64,000 nt of DNA. It comes from Pseudonocardia parietis (lineage in GTDB: Bacteria; Actinomycetota; Actinomycetes; Mycobacteriales; Pseudonocardiaceae). Where the stretch lies: NCBI RefSeq assembly GCF_017876315.1, contig NZ_JAGINU010000001.1:4650001-4714000 (forward strand), in the 5' to 3' direction. The first letter of the stretch is position 1. Each line of letters opens with the position of its first letter. A model generated the notes under the pieces. That model was not told the origin of the DNA and made no database searches. It saw only the letters and a program-made list of their open reading frames with translations. Of the stretch, positions 9,371 through 18,547 are shown one piece after another. Both the position numbers and the translations under genes were made by a program.

Positions 9371-9435
9371 GTGACGACCGCCGTCACGTCCGGGGTTGTG
9401 ATCTTCCCGTCACCGGGTGTGTGATCGAGGTCATA
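9371..9435. promoter_or_regulatory. Two symmetric sites between malic enzyme and EF-G2 genes
   Basis: GTGACG-N5-CGTCAC (9371-9387) is a perfect inverted repeat. TGTGA-N6-TCATA (9420-9435) matches the CRP/GlxR consensus TGTGA-N6-TCACA with one mismatch and ends 17 bp before the EF-G2 start. Either gene could be the target. Assignment to a CRP-type regulator is inference from the motif only. Confidence 0.35.
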
Positions 9436-9452
9436 CCCTGGAGGTGGTCGGC

Positions 9453-11573
9453 GTGGCGGTCAAGGCGGGTCGCGCACCGACCGGGACGCCCGTCCACACG
9501 GCGGTGACCGACCCGGCCCTGGTGCGCAACGTGGCTCTGGTGGGCCCCTCCGGGGCGGGGAAGACGACGCTCGCGGAGATGTTGCTGGCACGCGCCGGCG
9601 CGATCTCCCGGGCCGGCTCGGTCACCGAGGGCAGCACGGTCTGCGACCACGACGCGGCGGCGGTGCGCCAACACCGGTCGGTCGGGCTCACGCTCGCCCC
9701 GCTGCGCTGGCGGGACGTGACCGTGAACCTGCTCGACACCCCCGGCTACGGCGACTTCCGCGGCGAGCTGCTGGCCGGGTTCCGCGCGGCCGACGCGGCG
9801 CTGTTCGTCCTGCCCGCCTCCGAGGGCCGGGACGGCACCCTCGAACCGGGCACGGTGACACTCTGGGAGGAGTGCGCCGGGATCCCGCGCGCGGTCGTGC
9901 TCACCCGCTGCGACAGCGCCCGCGCCGACATCGAGGCGACCGTGGCGGCCTGCCGGGACGCGTTCGGCCCGGGGGTCGTGCCGATCCGGCTGCCGGTGCG
10001 CGACGGCGCGGGCGACCTGACCGGCCTGCACGACCTGCTGGCAGTACCGGACGGCACCGGGCCGCCAGGTGCCGACGACGCCCGGTCGGCACTGATCGAG
10101 CAGATCATCGAGCAGTCCGAGGACGAGGACCTGCTCGAGCGCTACCTCGGCGGCGAGGACCTGCCCGCGGCCGCGCTGGCCGCCGGGGTGCACACGGCCC
10201 TGCTCCGGGGCTCGTTCCACCCGGTCGTCCCGGTGTCCGCCGCAGGCGCCGCCGGCGCCGACGAGCTGCTGGACCTGCTCCTCTCGGCGTTCCCGGCCCC
10301 GGCCGAGCGGACCCCGCCGGATCCCGTCGAGCCGTACCCCGCCGAGCCCGGCCCGGCGGCGCTGCGCGCCGACCCGGAGGGCCCGCTGGTCGCCGAGGTC
10401 GTGCACACCGGCGCCGACCCCTACGTCGGGCGGATCTGCCTGGTGCGGGTGTTCTCCGGGACGCTGCGCCCGGACAGCGCGGTGCACGTCGGCGGCCCGG
10501 TCCCCACAGCGAGGGACGGCGCCGGCGTGGAGGACCCCCGCGACGAGGCACCGCGGGAGAGCGACGAACGGATCGGGCGCATCCACTCCCCGCTCGGTGC
10601 CGTGCTGCGCGAGACCGGCGCCTGCGTGGCCGGGGACCTGTGCGCCGTGCCCCGCCTGGAGGCGGCCGTCGGTGACGTCCTCTCCGACCCCGCCCACCCG
10701 GTGCACCTCGCCGCCCGGTCCCGCCCCGAACCGCTGCTGCCGATCGCGGTCGCCGCCCGCGACCGCGCCGACGAGGACGCCGTCGCGCGCGGGCTCGCCC
10801 GGCTGGTGGCGACCGATCCCGGGCTGCGCCTCGAACGCGACCCGGAGACCCACCAGACCGTGCTCTGGTGTGCGGGTGAGGCACACGCGGACGTCGCGCT
10901 GGGCCGGCTGCGCGACTCCGGTGTGGAGGTCGACCTGGAGGAGGTGCGGGTCCCGCTGCGGGTCACCCCGGCCGGGCCGGGGCGGGCCACCGGGCGGCAC
11001 GTCAAGCAGTCCGGCGGGCACGGGCAGTACGCCGTCTGCCACGTCGAGTTCACACCGGGCGAGCCGGGCTCCGGGTTGGAGTTCAGCTCCGCGGTGGTGG
11101 GCGGCGCCGTCCCGACCCAGTACGTGCCGAGCGTCGAGAAGGGGATCCGCGCGCAGCTCGAACGGGGCCTGCCCGCGGCCGAGGGCGAACCGCTGCACCC
11201 GGTGGTGGACGTGGTCGCGCGGCTGGTCGACGGGAAGGCGCACAGCGTCGACTCCTCGGACGCCGCGTTCCAGACGGCCGGTGCCCTCGCCGTGCGGGCC
11301 GCCGCGCAGGTGTGCGGGCTGCGCCTGCTGGAGCCGGTCGACGAGGTCCGGATCCGGGTCCGCGACGAGCACCTGGGCGCGGTCCTCGGCGACCTGTCCG
11401 CGCGGCGCGGGAAGGTGCTGGCCACCGAACCGGACGGCGCCGGGCACACCGACGTGCGGGCCGAGGTGCCGCGGGCGGAGCTGCTGCGCCACGCGGTCGA
11501 CCTGCGCTCGCTCACCGCGGGCACCGGTTTCGCCGCGCGCTCGTTCGCCCGCTGGTCGGAGCGGCCGCGCTGA
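9453..11573 (+). CDS. EF-G2-type translation-factor GTPase (FusA2-like)
   Basis: 706 residues with the EF-G layout: G domain with P-loop GPSGAGKTT, G3 motif DTPGYGDF, then domain II, and C-terminal domains with GGHGQYAV near residue 515. It belongs to the actinobacterial elongation-factor-G-like group, not the main FusA. The G4 motif, normally NKxD, reads TRCD, so guanine recognition is altered; an insertion-rich stretch between G4 and domain II is also specific to this type. The GTG at 9453 is used because GGAGG lies 8 nt upstream, whereas an earlier in-frame ATG lacks such a site. The precise role of these proteins is not established; ribosome-associated stress or recycling functions are plausible. 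Confidence 0.82.
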   Translation: MAVKAGRAPTGTPVHTAVTDPALVRNVALVGPSGAGKTTLAEMLLARAGAISRAGSVTEGSTVCDHDAAAVRQHRSVGLTLAPLRWRDVTVNLLDTPGYGDFRGELLAGFRAADAALFVLPASEGRDGTLEPGTVTLWEECAGIPRAVVLTRCDSARADIEATVAACRDAFGPGVVPIRLPVRDGAGDLTGLHDLLAVPDGTGPPGADDARSALIEQIIEQSEDEDLLERYLGGEDLPAAALAAGVHTALLRGSFHPVVPVSAAGAAGADELLDLLLSAFPAPAERTPPDPVEPYPAEPGPAALRADPEGPLVAEVVHTGADPYVGRICLVRVFSGTLRPDSAVHVGGPVPTARDGAGVEDPRDEAPRESDERIGRIHSPLGAVLRETGACVAGDLCAVPRLEAAVGDVLSDPAHPVHLAARSRPEPLLPIAVAARDRADEDAVARGLARLVATDPGLRLERDPETHQTVLWCAGEAHADVALGRLRDSGVEVDLEEVRVPLRVTPAGPGRATGRHVKQSGGHGQYAVCHVEFTPGEPGSGLEFSSAVVGGAVPTQYVPSVEKGIRAQLERGLPAAEGEPLHPVVDVVARLVDGKAHSVDSSDAAFQTAGALAVRAAAQVCGLRLLEPVDEVRIRVRDEHLGAVLGDLSARRGKVLATEPDGAGHTDVRAEVPRAELLRHAVDLRSLTAGTGFAARSFARWSERPR

Positions 11574-11625
11574 GCGCGGTCCGGCTGAGCGCGGTCCGGC
11601 TGAGCGCGGTCCGGCTGAGCGCGGT
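11571..11625 (+). repeat. 15-bp tandem repeat over the EF-G2 stop codon
   Basis: TGAGCGCGGTCCGGC is repeated 3.7 times, beginning at the stop codon itself and ending on the last base of the convergent DUF4032 gene. Each copy carries an in-frame TGA, so the stop is effectively quadruplicated. It fills the whole gap between the two convergent genes; no clear hairpin terminator is seen there. Confidence 0.9.
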
Positions 11626-12890
11626 CAGTAGGGTTCGTCGTCGTCGCGGATCCGGGGCAGCGGGCCGGTCGGGCTGTCCGCGACCGCCGTCTTCGCGGCG
11701 GAGTCGGTGGGCGCGCTCCCCCCGAGCGCCGCCAGCGCGGCCTCGTTGCCGACATCGCGCCCGGCCCGCTCGGACAGCAGCCAGCGGACCTCGAGCAGGT
11801 CGCAGTAGGCCTGCACGGGCGAGCCCGCCCCGCCGAGCACGGCGTGCGCGGTCCGCATCCCCGGCGTGAGGCAGGTGTCGGTCCAGCTGCGGGCCGCGGC
11901 CTCGTCCGGCACCTCCGCGCCGGCCCGCCGGGACATCCACGCCCGGTGCGCGCGCAGGTCGCCGAGCAGGATCCGCGCCTGCCCCTCCCCCACCTCCAGC
12001 CCGGTCAGCCTGCGGAGCTGGTCGCAGTGGAAGTTCCGGTCGCCGACGGTGACCTGCAGCCGGGCCCGGTCGCCCTCCACCGGTCGCAGCGACACCTCGT
12101 CGACGGCGAAGCCGAGCTCGTTCAGCTCGCGGATCGTGCCCTCCACCCGGTACCGGTCACCGAACGCGAAGACCGGCGCGGCGTGCAGCACGTCCCACAG
12201 GTCGCGGTAGCGGTCCGGGAGCGCGGTCACCTCGTCGATCAGCTGCGGGATGATCTCCGGAGGGCGTTCGAGCCGGGTCGCGAGATCGATCATCCCGGCG
12301 GCGACGTTCTCCACCAGGATCGTCAGGTCGTGCTCGCGCTGGCCGTCCGAGAGCTCGGGGTGGATCTCGCTGGTCTCCGCGTCGACCAGGTAGGCCTGCA
12401 GGCTCTGCCCGTCCCGCATGAACAGGGTGTTGGCCAGCGAGCAGTCGCCCCAGAACACGCCGTTGCGGTGCAGGTCGACCAGCAGCGAGATCATCCCGTC
12501 GAACAGCCGGGCGCGCTGGAGCGGCCGGTTCGGCGGCAGTCGCATGATCAGCCGCCGGTACTGCCACGAGCCCTGCAGGTAGCGGGTCACCAGCACCGCC
12601 GTGTCGTGCTCGGGCTGGCGCACCAGGCCGGCGGGCCGCACGGCGGGCAGGCACTCGTCCTCCAGGTGACGCAGCACGTCGTACTCGCGGCGGGCGATGC
12701 GCTCGGGCATGTCCTTGAGCGCCCACAGCTCGCCGTCGGCCTCCACGAACCGCACCAGGTGCCGGCTCGGCCCGACGGCGATGTCGCGCAGCGGCACCTC
12801 GGTCGCCTGCCACTCGGCCAGCGGCAGGTCCCACGGCAGGGCGAGCAGTCCGGGGCAGGGCGCGCGCAGGGTCAGTTCGGGCAGGGCCAT
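11625..12890 (-). CDS. DUF4032 protein with Kdo/WaaP-like kinase fold
   Basis: 421 residues. The N-terminal half looks like a small-molecule or lipopolysaccharide-kinase-type fold: ALKDMPERIARREYDVLRHL supplies a Lys and Glu pair, WGDCSLANTLF resembles the catalytic D-x4-N loop, and YLVDAET resembles the metal-binding DxE/DFG step. The C-terminal half is DUF4032, restricted to actinobacteria and of unknown function. Start: GTG at 12893 or ATG at 12890; the ATG is preferred because AGGAG lies 6 nt upstream. The ATG overlaps the LacI stop, so both are co-translated and the protein is probably tied to the sugar importer next door. Substrate unknown. Confidence 0.75.
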   Translation of the reverse strand: MALPELTLRAPCPGLLALPWDLPLAEWQATEVPLRDIAVGPSRHLVRFVEADGELWALKDMPERIARREYDVLRHLEDECLPAVRPAGLVRQPEHDTAVLVTRYLQGSWQYRRLIMRLPPNRPLQRARLFDGMISLLVDLHRNGVFWGDCSLANTLFMRDGQSLQAYLVDAETSEIHPELSDGQREHDLTILVENVAAGMIDLATRLERPPEIIPQLIDEVTALPDRYRDLWDVLHAAPVFAFGDRYRVEGTIRELNELGFAVDEVSLRPVEGDRARLQVTVGDRNFHCDQLRRLTGLEVGEGQARILLGDLRAHRAWMSRRAGAEVPDEAAARSWTDTCLTPGMRTAHAVLGGAGSPVQAYCDLLEVRWLLSERAGRDVGNEAALAALGGSAPTDSAAKTAVADSPTGPLPRIRDDDEPY

Positions 12891-13921
12891 CACGGTCTCC
12901 TGTTCGCGGGGCGGGGGGCCGGCGGCCGGCCGCTGCTGCCCCGGATCACCAGCCGGGTCGGGACCGTGATCACCGGGTCCACCGGCTCGCCCGCCAGACC
13001 GGCGAGCACCATCCGGCCGGCCAGGTCGCCCTGCTCACCGACCGGTTGCGCGACGGTGGACAGGTCGGTCGTCGCGGCCAGCGGGTGGTCGTCGATGCCG
13101 ATCACCGACACGTCCTCGGGCACCCGCAGCCCGGACCGGCGCAGCGTGCGCACCGCACCCAGCGCGATCTCGTCGGAGTGCGCGTAGACCGCGGTCGGCG
13201 GGTCGGGCGACCCGAGCAGCTCGCCCATCGCCCGCGCACCGTCCTCCGCGCTCCAGCTCACGGTGACGGTCAGCGCCGGGTCCGGGGTGATGCCGGCGTC
13301 GGCCAGCGCCGCCCGGTAGGCCGACGAGCGCCCGGCGGGCTGCGCCAGATCGACCTCCGGGTCCGCCGCCACGATCATCCCGATCCGGCGGTGCCCCAGG
13401 TGCACCAGGTGATCCATCGCCTGGCGGCCCGCCGCGTACTCGTCGATCGACACCGACGGGTGCGAGCCGACCCGGGTACCGGCCGCCACGATCCCGACGC
13501 CGATCCGGTCCAGCCGCTCGCGCTCCCGCTCGTCGACCCCGAACCCGAGCAGCACGACGGCGTCGGCACGGCGACGGGTCGGCAGCTCGTCGAAGAACGC
13601 CTGCCGGGACACGGCGTCGCCGAGCCGATAGAGCAGCAGGTCCCGCCCGGCCTCCCGGAGCACCTCGCTCAGCCCCTCCAGGGCCGCCCCGAACCACCAT
13701 CGCGCCAGGTGCGGGACGACGACGGCGATCCGCCCGGTCGTCCCGCGGGCCAGCCCCGACGCGTCCGGGGACACCACGTACTCGAGGGCGCGGGCGGCCT
13801 CCCACACCCGCTCCCGGGTGGTCCCGGCGACGTGCGGATGGCCGCTGAGCGCGCGCGACGCGGTGGCCTGCGACACGCCGGCGCGGCGCGCCACGTCAGC
13901 CAGGTTCACCGGTCCGGACAC
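12890..13921 (-). CDS. LacI-family transcriptional repressor of the adjacent sugar importer
   Basis: About 343 residues. The helix-turn-helix NLADVARRAGVSQATASRALSG lies at the N terminus and a periplasmic-binding-protein-like effector domain follows. It is divergent from the LpqY-SugABC-type operon and both sides of the intergenic region carry matching LacI operators (13943-13957 and 14075-14089), so it very probably represses the importer and itself. The start is uncertain: GTG at 13921 is used; GTG at 13909, four codons later, fits the usual distance to the HTH equally well. An earlier TTG at 13957 would lie inside the operator and is unlikely. The ligand is presumably the imported sugar. 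Confidence 0.88.
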   Translation of the reverse strand: MSGPVNLADVARRAGVSQATASRALSGHPHVAGTTRERVWEAARALEYVVSPDASGLARGTTGRIAVVVPHLARWWFGAALEGLSEVLREAGRDLLLYRLGDAVSRQAFFDELPTRRRADAVVLLGFGVDERERERLDRIGVGIVAAGTRVGSHPSVSIDEYAAGRQAMDHLVHLGHRRIGMIVAADPEVDLAQPAGRSSAYRAALADAGITPDPALTVTVSWSAEDGARAMGELLGSPDPPTAVYAHSDEIALGAVRTLRRSGLRVPEDVSVIGIDDHPLAATTDLSTVAQPVGEQGDLAGRMVLAGLAGEPVDPVITVPTRLVIRGSSGRPPAPRPANRRP

Positions 13922-13942
13922 GGGTCCATGTATGCCGAAGAC

Positions 13943-13957
13943 TGGAAGCGATTGCAA
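13943..13957. promoter_or_regulatory. LacI-type operator 1
   Basis: TGGAAGCGATTGCAA, 22 bp before the lacI-type start. It is the near inverse of operator 2 (its reverse complement reads TTGGAAGCGTTTGCA) and has the central CG typical of LacI/GalR sites. It would give autorepression. Confidence 0.7.
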
Positions 13958-14039
13958 GTAGCAGCGTTACCCGGTCGAGCTGGACCGGCGCCGACCGATC
14001 AGCCATGATCGTGCACCGATGGACCGCGACCTGTGACCC

Positions 14040-14089
14040 TTGACACGATCGTGTCCGGAACGCACAGTCACGTCTGCAAACGCTTCCAA
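14040..14089 (+). promoter_or_regulatory. Promoter and LacI-type operator 2 of the sugar importer
   Basis: TTGACA at 14040-14045, a 17-bp spacer and CACAGT at 14063-14068 form a -35/-10 pair. Operator TGCAAACGCTTCCAA at 14075-14089 sits at the likely transcription start, the right place to block elongation. A perfect 14-bp palindrome, GACACGATCGTGTC (14042-14055), overlaps the -35 and may bind a second regulator. Confidence 0.65.
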
Positions 14090-14173
14090 CGCCGTTCCGA
14101 CGGCCGGGGGCGATGCCGGCCCCTGCGGCCCGGTGATACCGGCACTATCGGACACGGGAGTTCGGAGTTGACC

Positions 14174-15469
14174 ATGCGTCGCGCACGGTGGAGAAGGGCG
14201 CTGGCCGTCGGGGTGGCCGCCGCGGCACTCGTCGGCCTGGCCGGTTGCGGGGGTGCACCCGCCGGCCCGCCGGTCCTGAACTGGTACATCAACCCCGACG
14301 ACGGCGGGCAGGCCGAGATCGCCCAGCGCTGCACCGCGGCGTCCGGCGGGGCGTACACGATCTCGGTGTCGACCCTGCCGCGCCAGGCCGGCGAGCAGCG
14401 CCAGCAGCTGATCCGTCGCCTCGCCGCGGGCGACTCGTCGATCGACATCATGAGCATCGACCCGCCCTACATCCCGGAGTTCGCCGAGGCCGGCTTCCTC
14501 GCCCCGGTGCCCGAGGGTGTGGCACAGCGGACCACCGAGGGCATCGTGAACTCGGCGAAGGAGGGCGCGAGCTGGGACGGCAAGCTGGTGACGGTCCCGT
14601 TCTGGGCCAACACCCAGCTGCTCTGGTACCGCAAGTCGCAGGTCGCGGGCACCGGGCTGGACCTGTCGAAGCCGGTGACCTGGGACCAGGTGATCGCCGC
14701 CGCGCAGGGCGCCGACTCGACGATCGCCGCACAGGGCATCCGGGCCGAGTCGCTGACCGTGTGGCTGAACGCCCTGGTGGAGTCGGCCGGCGGGGAGATC
14801 GTCACCAACCCCTCTCCCGGTGACCCCGAGGGCGTCGAGCTGGGGCTGGACTCACCGGCCGCGACGCGCGCCGCCGAGGTCATGAAGGCCGTCTCCGCGG
14901 TCGGCGGGCCCGGCTTCTCGACCGCGTCGGAGGACGAGAACTCCAACGCCTTCCAGGACGGCAGCGCGATGTTCCAGGTGAACTGGCCGTTCATCTGGGG
15001 CAAGGTCAACAGCGCGGTCGAGGAGGGCTCCGCGGAGCAGGCCACGGCCGACGACTTCGGCTGGGCGCTCTACCCGCAGGTCACCGCGGGCACCCCGTCG
15101 GCGCCGCCGTACGGCGGCATCAACCTCGGCGTCGGCGCCTTCAGCCCGAACGTGGACCTGGCCTACCAGGCCACCGAGTGCATCGTGTCCGAGGAGAACC
15201 AGAAGCAGTACTTCCTCACCAACGGCAACGCGGCGGCCAAGCTGTCGGTCTTCACCGACCCCGAGGTGGTGGAGAAGTTCCCGATGGCCCCGGTGATCGC
15301 GCAGTCGCTGCAGCAGGCGAAGCCGCGCCCGCAGACCGCGTACTACAGCGAGGTCTCCGAGTCGATCCAGCGCAACTACCACCCCTCGGCCGGCATCGAC
15401 CCGGCCACCGTCGGTCCCGCGACCGCCGCGCTGATCAAGGCGGTCCTGGCGAAGGAGGAGCTGCTGTGA
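14174..15469 (+). CDS. Sugar-binding lipoprotein, LpqY-like
   Basis: 431 residues, family 1 extracellular solute-binding protein. A twin-Arg-rich n-region is followed by a hydrophobic stretch and lipobox LAGC (Cys about residue 27), so it is anchored outside the membrane. The ATG at 14174 has GGAG 6 nt upstream. Downstream permeases resemble mycobacterial SugA/SugB, which makes this the LpqY counterpart, taking up trehalose in mycobacteria. That substrate is inferred by analogy; another disaccharide is possible. The stop codon overlaps the GTG of the first permease (GTGA, 15466-15469). Confidence 0.82.
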   Translation: MRRARWRRALAVGVAAAALVGLAGCGGAPAGPPVLNWYINPDDGGQAEIAQRCTAASGGAYTISVSTLPRQAGEQRQQLIRRLAAGDSSIDIMSIDPPYIPEFAEAGFLAPVPEGVAQRTTEGIVNSAKEGASWDGKLVTVPFWANTQLLWYRKSQVAGTGLDLSKPVTWDQVIAAAQGADSTIAAQGIRAESLTVWLNALVESAGGEIVTNPSPGDPEGVELGLDSPAATRAAEVMKAVSAVGGPGFSTASEDENSNAFQDGSAMFQVNWPFIWGKVNSAVEEGSAEQATADDFGWALYPQVTAGTPSAPPYGGINLGVGAFSPNVDLAYQATECIVSEENQKQYFLTNGNAAAKLSVFTDPEVVEKFPMAPVIAQSLQQAKPRPQTAYYSEVSESIQRNYHPSAGIDPATVGPATAALIKAVLAKEELL

Positions 15470-16430
15470 GCACGACGGCGGTGGAGCCCGGGACCGGGAG
15501 CGGCACGACGCCGACCCGGGCCGGCAACGGCGCCAGCGACCGGGCGCGGGCCGAGCAGCGGCTGGGCTGGATGCTCGCCGGCCCGGCCTTCGTGGTCATG
15601 CTGCTGGTCACGGCGTACCCGATCGCCCAGGCGGTCTACTACTCGCTGTTCGACTACCGGCTGACCGACCAGGACAACATCTCGTTCATCGGGCTGAACA
15701 ACTACGCGGTGGTGCTCACCGACCAGATCTGGTGGATCTCGTTCGCCGTCACCGTGTTCATCACCGTGGTCACGGTGGCGGTCGAGCTGGTGCTCGGCTT
15801 CGCCCTCGCCCTGGTGATGATGAACGCGCTCCAGGCGATCCGGCCGGTCCTGCGGGCGGCGATCCTCATCCCGTACGCGGTGATCACGGTCGTCTCCGCG
15901 TTCGCCTGGCAGTACGCCTTCTCGCTGGACTCCGGGTTCGTCAACGCGTGGTTCGACTGGGTGCCCGGCGTCGCGGCGGACACGGACTGGTTCGGCGGGA
16001 CGTACTCGTCGCTGTTCGTGATCTGCCTGGCCGAGATCTGGAAGACCACGCCCTTCATCTCGCTGCTGCTGCTCGCCGGGCTCGCCCAGGTACCGGACGT
16101 GCTGCAGGAGGCCGCCAAGGTCGACGGCGCCACCTGGTGGCAGCGGATGCGGAAGGTCACGATCCCGAACATGAAGGCCGCGATCATGGTGGCCCTGCTG
16201 TTCCGGACCCTGGACGCCTTCCGGGTCTTCGACACGGTGTTCGTGATGACCAACGGCGCGAACAACACCGAGACGGTGTCGTTCCTGGCCTACCGGCAGA
16301 CGATCGCCCGGGTCGAGATCGGGCTCGGCTCGGCCGTGTCGGTGCTGCTGTTCCTGTCGGTCGTGATCATCTGCGTCGGCTTCATCAAGGGGTTCAAGGT
16401 CGACCTGTCCCAGACCCGAGGGGAGAAGTG

Positions 16431-16431
<1 letters not shown>
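15466..16431 (+). CDS. ABC sugar permease, SugA-like
   Basis: 321 residues with six predicted membrane segments after a hydrophilic N terminus of about 35 residues. The cytoplasmic EAA loop reads EAAKVDGATWWQRMRKVTIP. Segments such as LIPYAVITVVSAFAW, AEIWKTTPFISLLLLAGLA and ALLFRTLDAFRVFD follow the pattern of mycobacterial SugA. It pairs with the second permease to form the membrane channel. The GTG start overlaps the binding-protein stop by 4 bp, and its own TGA overlaps the next ATG. Confidence 0.85.
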
Positions 16432-17264
<833 letters not shown>

Positions 17265-17301
17265 CTTCGTACTTCGCCAGAGAGAAAGGACCCGACCGGC
17301 C

Positions 17302-18543
17302 ATGGCGTCGATCGAGATGCGCAACATCGTCAAGAAGTACGGGGACGGCTTCCCGGCCGTGAACGACGTGAGCATGGACATCGCCGACGGCGAGTTCATG
17401 ATCCTCGTCGGGCCGTCCGGCTGCGGGAAGTCGACCCTGCTGCGGATGATCGTCGGACTGGAGGACATCACCTCCGGCGACATGGTCATCGGTGGCGACC
17501 GGGTCAACGACAAGGCGCCGCGCGAGCGCAACCTGTCGATGGTCTTCCAGAACTACGCGCTCTACCCGCACCTGTCGGTCTTCGAGAACATCGCGTTCCC
17601 GCTGCGCCTGGCGAAGGCACCCGAGGACGAGGTGAAGCGCAAGGTCACCGAGGCCTCCAACGTGCTCGAGCTCGGCGAGCACCTCGACCGCAGGCCCGCC
17701 AACCTCTCCGGCGGCCAGCGCCAGCGGGTCGCGATGGGCCGCGCGATCGTCCGGGACGCCGACGCGTTCCTCTTCGACGAGCCGTTGTCCAACCTGGACG
17801 CCAAGCTGCGCGGCCAGATGCGCACCGAGATCTCCCGGCTGCAGCGCAGGCTCGGCATCACCACGGTCTACGTCACCCACGACCAGACCGAGGCGATGAC
17901 CCTCGGCGACCGGGTCTGCGTGCTGCGCAAGGGCGTCATCCAGCAGGTCGCCTCACCGCGCGAGCTCTACGAACAGCCGGTCAACCTGTTCGTCGCGGGC
18001 TTCATCGGGTCGCCCCCGATGAACTTCCTGCCCGCGACCGTCTCCGGAACCACGCTGGCGACCCCGTTCGGTCCGATCGAGCTCGACGCCTCCCGCGCCG
18101 ACAAGGTCACCGGCAAGGACCTGGTGCTGGTCGGGGTCCGGCCGGAGTACTTCGAGGACGCGTCCCTGGTGGACGAGACGAAGAAGCACGTCGGCACCAC
18201 GTTCACCGCGCAGGTCGACGTCACCGAGTGGCTGGGGGACTCCCAGTTCGCCTACATCCCCTACGAGGCTCCCGCCGCGGTCGACGCCCAGCTCAAGGAG
18301 CTCTCCCGCGAGCTCGACTCCGACCAGCTGCGGACCCAGGCCATCGTGTCGATCGACTCGACCAGCCGGATCAGGGAGGGGCGCGAGGCCGAGTTCTGGC
18401 TGGACGCCCGCAAGATCCACGTGTTCGACCCGGAGTCCGGCGACAACCTCACCCGGGACGCCGAGGCCGGCGCGGAGCTGACCCGGATGGCGGCCGAGGA
18501 CCGCACCGACCAGGTCGCCCAGGCCCGCGGCGAGGCCTCCTGA
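17302..18543 (+). CDS. ABC importer ATPase, SugC/MsmK/UgpC type
   Basis: 413 residues. Walker [11 protein letters not shown]-loop VFQNYALYP, signature [14 protein letters not shown], Walker [15 protein letters not shown] and H-loop YVTHDQTEA are all intact. The C-terminal TOBE/MalK-like regulatory domain (about 240-370) and a charged tail of some 40 residues follow. It energises the SugAB-like permease pair. A 37-bp gap with GAAAGGA separates it from sugB. It converges on the DUF2867 gene with only 4 bp between the stops. Confidence 0.93.
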   Translation: MASIEMRNIVKKYGDGFPAVNDVSMDIADGEFMILVGPSGCGKSTLLRMIVGLEDITSGDMVIGGDRVNDKAPRERNLSMVFQNYALYPHLSVFENIAFPLRLAKAPEDEVKRKVTEASNVLELGEHLDRRPANLSGGQRQRVAMGRAIVRDADAFLFDEPLSNLDAKLRGQMRTEISRLQRRLGITTVYVTHDQTEAMTLGDRVCVLRKGVIQQVASPRELYEQPVNLFVAGFIGSPPMNFLPATVSGTTLATPFGPIELDASRADKVTGKDLVLVGVRPEYFEDASLVDETKKHVGTTFTAQVDVTEWLGDSQFAYIPYEAPAAVDAQLKELSRELDSDQLRTQAIVSIDSTSRIREGREAEFWLDARKIHVFDPESGDNLTRDAEAGAELTRMAAEDRTDQVAQARGEAS

Positions 18544-18547
18544 CACC

